Of a DNA stretch of 64,000 nt, positions 61,147 through 64,000 are shown piece after piece. Source of the DNA: CAG-411 sp963643465 (GTDB lineage: Bacteria; Bacillota; Clostridia; Lachnospirales; Lachnospiraceae); the NCBI GenBank assembly GCA_963643465.1, contig CAVIJT010000003.1, positions 1 to 64,000 of the forward strand, given 5' to 3'. The notes under the pieces were generated by a model. That model was given only the letters and a program-made list of their open reading frames with translations, did not search any database and had not been told where the DNA came from. A program made the translations under genes and the position numbers. Numbering within the stretch: the first letter of the stretch is position 1; each line of letters starts with the position of its first letter.

Positions 61147-61173
61147 GAATTGGAATTACAATTCGATTATAAT
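61147..61173 (+). promoter_or_regulatory. Candidate operator and -10 of the RND efflux gene
   Basis: GAATTG (61147-61152), 6 bp, CAATTC (61159-61164) is a perfect small palindrome located where the -35 would be for TATAAT (61168-61173). This is the usual place for a TetR- or MarR-type repressor site. The regulator is not in the window. Confidence 0.4.
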
Positions 61174-61292
61174 AGAATAGGAGAAATTTAGAAATCTTAC
61201 ATTGTAAGAGCGATAGGACAATTGCGAAGATATATAAATGTCAATGTCGCTTAGGGATACCTATGTGGGAGAGTACAGTAAGGAGGAAGAGT

Positions 61293-64000
61293 ATGTTATC
61301 AAAACTCAGTGTGAAAAAGCCCTACACCGTACTGGTGGGTGTAGTAATCGTGCTTGTGTTGGGATTTATGTCTCTGCGTAACATGAGTACAGATTTGCTG
61401 CCGGATATGGATTTACCTTATGCGGTAGTTATTACTACATATGCAGGAGCAAGCCCGGAGGAAGTGGAGTCGGCGGTTTCTAAACCAGTGGAGCAGGCAA
61501 TGGCCAGTGTCACCAATGTGGCAGAAGTCTCGTCTATATCTAGCAGTAACTATTCTATGGTTATATTGGAGTTTAATGAAGGGTCGGATATGAATTCGGC
61601 AACCATAGATATGCGGGAAAGTTTAGATGCTGTTTCGGCAGCGTGGACAGATGACGCCATTGGAAGTCCGACCATTATGAAAATCAATCCGGATATGATG
61701 CCAGTCATGGTGGCTGCAGTGGATTATGATGGATTGAATGCCACAGAGTTAGCAGAAAAGTTAGAGACTGATATTTTGCCAGAAGTAGAAAGTGTAGAGG
61801 GGATTGCTTCTGTAAGTACATCTGGCGAAGTGGAGCAAAAGATAAATGTGGTATTGCAGCAGAAGAAGATCGATGATGTGAACGAGAAAGTACAGGCTGC
61901 CATCAGCGGTAAATTTGCAGATGCAGAAAAAGAAATTGCAGACAATGAGGATAAGGTTCAAGAGGGAAAACAAACCTTAGAGCAGACGCAGGAAAATACT
62001 GCTGAACAATTGGCGGAAGGTGCTGCACAATTAGACAAGAATGGAAAGAAAATTGATTCTACTTTAATCACGATTAATTCCAGTTTAGCAGATATTGAGG
62101 AAAAAGAGGCTACTTTAGCAGAAAGTCTTACTTCTGTCAAATCCGGACTTGCACAGATTGCAACAGCAAAGGCAGAACTTGAGGCGACCATTACTACTTT
62201 AACTAATACAAAAGCTACGTTGGAGCAGATACAGACTACCTTAGCGGCTCTTCGTAAGCAGGAGGCAGAGTTACAGCAAAAAATTGATGCTGGCGGAGAT
62301 ACTGCTGCATTAGAAGCGCAGTTAGAGGCTGTTAAGGCACAAATCAATGCTATATTGGAACAGTTGACAGCCCAGGGAATAACAGAAGAAGATTTGCCAG
62401 TTAAGATTCAGGAAGTAGAAGCTGGTATTACGCAGGCAAATGAGGCTCTAAAGGAGATAAAAGCACAAGAGAAAACACTTAAAAAGAGTCAAAAAGAAAT
62501 TTTAGCGGGACAGGAACAGATTACTGCAGCTAAAAAGAAGTTGACGGCTACGAAAGCACAGCTTGAGCAAGGTCAGATTACCATTGAGACAGCAAAGAAA
62601 GAGTTGAATAAGCAAACGGTACTTGCAGCTATTAATTTAAGTGTGGCATCTGTGGAAGTAAATAATGGAGAGACACAGCTTTCCACTGCAAAAGATACTT
62701 TGAAGGATAGCAAGGAAGCTGCTTTGGAAAAAGCAGATTTGAGTGGAATTCTTACTACTTCATTGATAGAAAATATTTTGACGGCTCAGAACTTTGAGAT
62801 GCCTGCCGGATATGTGACAGAGGACAATGCTTCTTACTTAGTAAAGGTAGGAGAAGAATTGGAATCGCAGGAAGAGATAGAAGATTTGATTCTTATGGAT
62901 ATGGGAATTGATGGGTTAGAGCCTATTCGTCTTTCTGATGTAGCAGATGTGGCAGTGACTGATAATGCAGATGAATCTTATACCGTAGTAAATGGAAATG
63001 CAGCGGTTTCACTTACCATTGAAAAGGCAACTGGATATTCTACGGGAGACGTTTCGGATAATCTGAATGAACGATTTGAAGAGATGGAAAAAGAAATGGA
63101 CGGTCTGCATGTTAGTGTATTGATGGACCAAGGTATTTACATCGACATGGTAGTAAATTCTGTTTTGGAAAATCTGGTAGTAGGTGCATTTCTTGCGGTT
63201 GTTATTTTATTCCTTTTCTTAAAGGATATTCGACCAACATTGATCGTTGCCTGCTCTATTCCACTTAGTGTAGTGGCAGCTATTGTATTAATGTATTTTT
63301 CGGGAGTTACATTAAATGTAATTTCTCTTTCTGGTTTGGCACTGGGTGTAGGTATGTTGGTAGATAACTCTGTCGTTGTTATTGAGAATATATTCCGTAT
63401 GAGAAATGAAGAAGGTGCCAGCGTGCGACGGGCATGTATTGAAGGTGCAAAACAGGTAACAGGTGCTATTATTGCATCTACATTGACTACCGTTTGTGTC
63501 TTTGCACCAATTGTCTTTACAGAGGGTATCACAAAGCAGATTTTTGTGGATTTGGCATTGACTCTTGCATATTCTTTGCTTGCCAGTCTGGTTGTCAGTC
63601 TTACATTAGTACCTGCTATGGCACAGGGATTGCTTCGTAAAGATAAAATACGAAAAGAAGGTCTTTTTGAAAAGATACAAAATGGATATGGATTTTTGCT
63701 TGAAAAAGTAATTCATAAGAAAGCCATTGTACTTTTGGTTTCACTTGGAATGTTGATTCTATTTGTTTGTTTAGCATTTTCAAGAGGAACGACCTTTATG
63801 CCAGCCATGGGAAGTACCCAGATGACGGCAACGGTATCTGCACCAGAAGATTCTGATATGACAGATGAAGAACTTTATAAAGAGATGGATAAAGTTATGG
63901 AACGCATGTTAGAAGTGGAAAATGTAGAAACCGTAGGAGCTATGTCAGGTGCTTCCAGTACCATGTCCATGATGTCTGGTTCTGGGGGAGGTGCCATTTC
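61293..64000 (+). CDS. RND-family efflux permease with coiled-coil insert (partial, 3' end beyond window)
   Basis: The open frame begins with MLSKLSVKKPYTVLVGVVIV after AAGGAGGAAGAGT and runs off the right edge (about 902 codons visible). It has the RND N-terminus (LRNMSTDLLPDMDLPYAVVIT, GASPEEVESAVSKPVEQAM), TM2-TM4 with LDVR-like FLKDIRPTLIV, and the proton-relay motif GMLVDNSVVVIENI with D691. It belongs to the HAE1/SwrC-type pumps. Residues about 200-480 are a long Ala/Glu/Lys/Gln-rich coiled coil inserted in the first external loop, absent from AcrB. Substrates cannot be inferred. Confidence 0.9.
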   Translation, partial: MLSKLSVKKPYTVLVGVVIVLVLGFMSLRNMSTDLLPDMDLPYAVVITTYAGASPEEVESAVSKPVEQAMASVTNVAEVSSISSSNYSMVILEFNEGSDMNSATIDMRESLDAVSAAWTDDAIGSPTIMKINPDMMPVMVAAVDYDGLNATELAEKLETDILPEVESVEGIASVSTSGEVEQKINVVLQQKKIDDVNEKVQAAISGKFADAEKEIADNEDKVQEGKQTLEQTQENTAEQLAEGAAQLDKNGKKIDSTLITINSSLADIEEKEATLAESLTSVKSGLAQIATAKAELEATITTLTNTKATLEQIQTTLAALRKQEAELQQKIDAGGDTAALEAQLEAVKAQINAILEQLTAQGITEEDLPVKIQEVEAGITQANEALKEIKAQEKTLKKSQKEILAGQEQITAAKKKLTATKAQLEQGQITIETAKKELNKQTVLAAINLSVASVEVNNGETQLSTAKDTLKDSKEAALEKADLSGILTTSLIENILTAQNFEMPAGYVTEDNASYLVKVGEELESQEEIEDLILMDMGIDGLEPIRLSDVADVAVTDNADESYTVVNGNAAVSLTIEKATGYSTGDVSDNLNERFEEMEKEMDGLHVSVLMDQGIYIDMVVNSVLENLVVGAFLAVVILFLFLKDIRPTLIVACSIPLSVVAAIVLMYFSGVTLNVISLSGLALGVGMLVDNSVVVIENIFRMRNEEGASVRRACIEGAKQVTGAIIASTLTTVCVFAPIVFTEGITKQIFVDLALTLAYSLLASLVVSLTLVPAMAQGLLRKDKIRKEGLFEKIQNGYGFLLEKVIHKKAIVLLVSLGMLILFVCLAFSRGTTFMPAMGSTQMTATVSAPEDSDMTDEELYKEMDKVMERMLEVENVETVGAMSGASSTMSMMSGSGGGAI

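Noticed and set aside
1..64000. CRISPR array, prophage, insertion sequence or integrase
   Set aside because: No regularly spaced repeat-spacer series, transposase, integrase or phage structural gene was found; the only mobile-like feature is the small TIR element family.

Overview
The window is the replication-origin region of a low-GC, anaerobic-type Firmicute, most likely a member of the Lachnospiraceae. I infer this from the gene order around dnaA, the A+T-rich coding, a tRNA-Ser T-box on serS, a DUF3881-type protein, a spore-maturation gene (spmA), and strong GGAGG ribosome binding sites. The species cannot be named from sequence alone. No prophage, insertion sequence, CRISPR array or integrase was seen. 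The left edge (minus strand) starts in the leader of what looks like an rRNA operon running off the window, with a tRNA-Ser(GCU) just upstream of its promoter.

Layout. 0.4-10.7 kb (minus strand, leading away from the origin): two-subunit Fe-S fumarase, gyrA, gyrB, recF, yaaA, dnaN, dnaA. 10.7-11.2 kb: oriC with several DnaA boxes. 11.2-18.4 kb (plus strand): rpmH, rnpA, yidD, yidC, jag/khpB, mnmE, mnmG, rsmG. 18.4-25.2 kb: a degenerate alpha/beta-hydrolase, a DegS/DegU-like two-component pair, a perfect parS, parA, parB (with a second parS inside it), a DUF4446 protein and an HD-GYP protein. 25.2-26.9 kb: T-box and serS. 26.9-38 kb: an accessory block for the cell surface, with two tandem paralogous secreted Big_2 proteins, a large secreted alpha-amylase, a DUF3881 protein and an L,D-transpeptidase, then tRNA-Arg(CCU). 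38.5-45.9 kb: nfo, an Orn/Lys/Arg decarboxylase, a guanylate-kinase-like protein, yaaR, holB, ricT, a TrmN6-type methyltransferase and rsmI. This matches the known Bacillus yaaO-tmk-yaaR-holB-yaaT-yabB-rsmI-abrB order, but with other genes inserted before the abrB-like gene at 52.5 kb: a chemoreceptor, bioY, a repeat-rich lipoprotein and spmA. 53.1-64 kb is the most accessory part: a four-gene exported-protein/subtilisin/mini-membrane-protein cassette behind a (TA)8 promoter, a PadR-controlled envelope cluster, tRNA-Lys(CUU), the wreck of a LytTR two-component system with two matching promoters, two small exported proteins, and the start of an RND efflux pump.

Several short, structured sequences recur across the window and are not explained by genes. 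They are: a terminal-inverted-repeat element (full copy 48592-48782, shorter relatives at 10727, 15729 and 25479); a two-hairpin motif with compensatory changes (36486 and 44149); and a CGAGTAG-stem hairpin family (18416, 51293, 59108). The best candidates for undescribed biology are the (TA)8-promoter protease cassette (53160-55741), the paired LytTR promoters (59537 and 60161), and the covarying two-hairpin element.

All family names are from recognition of motifs by eye; no database search was run.
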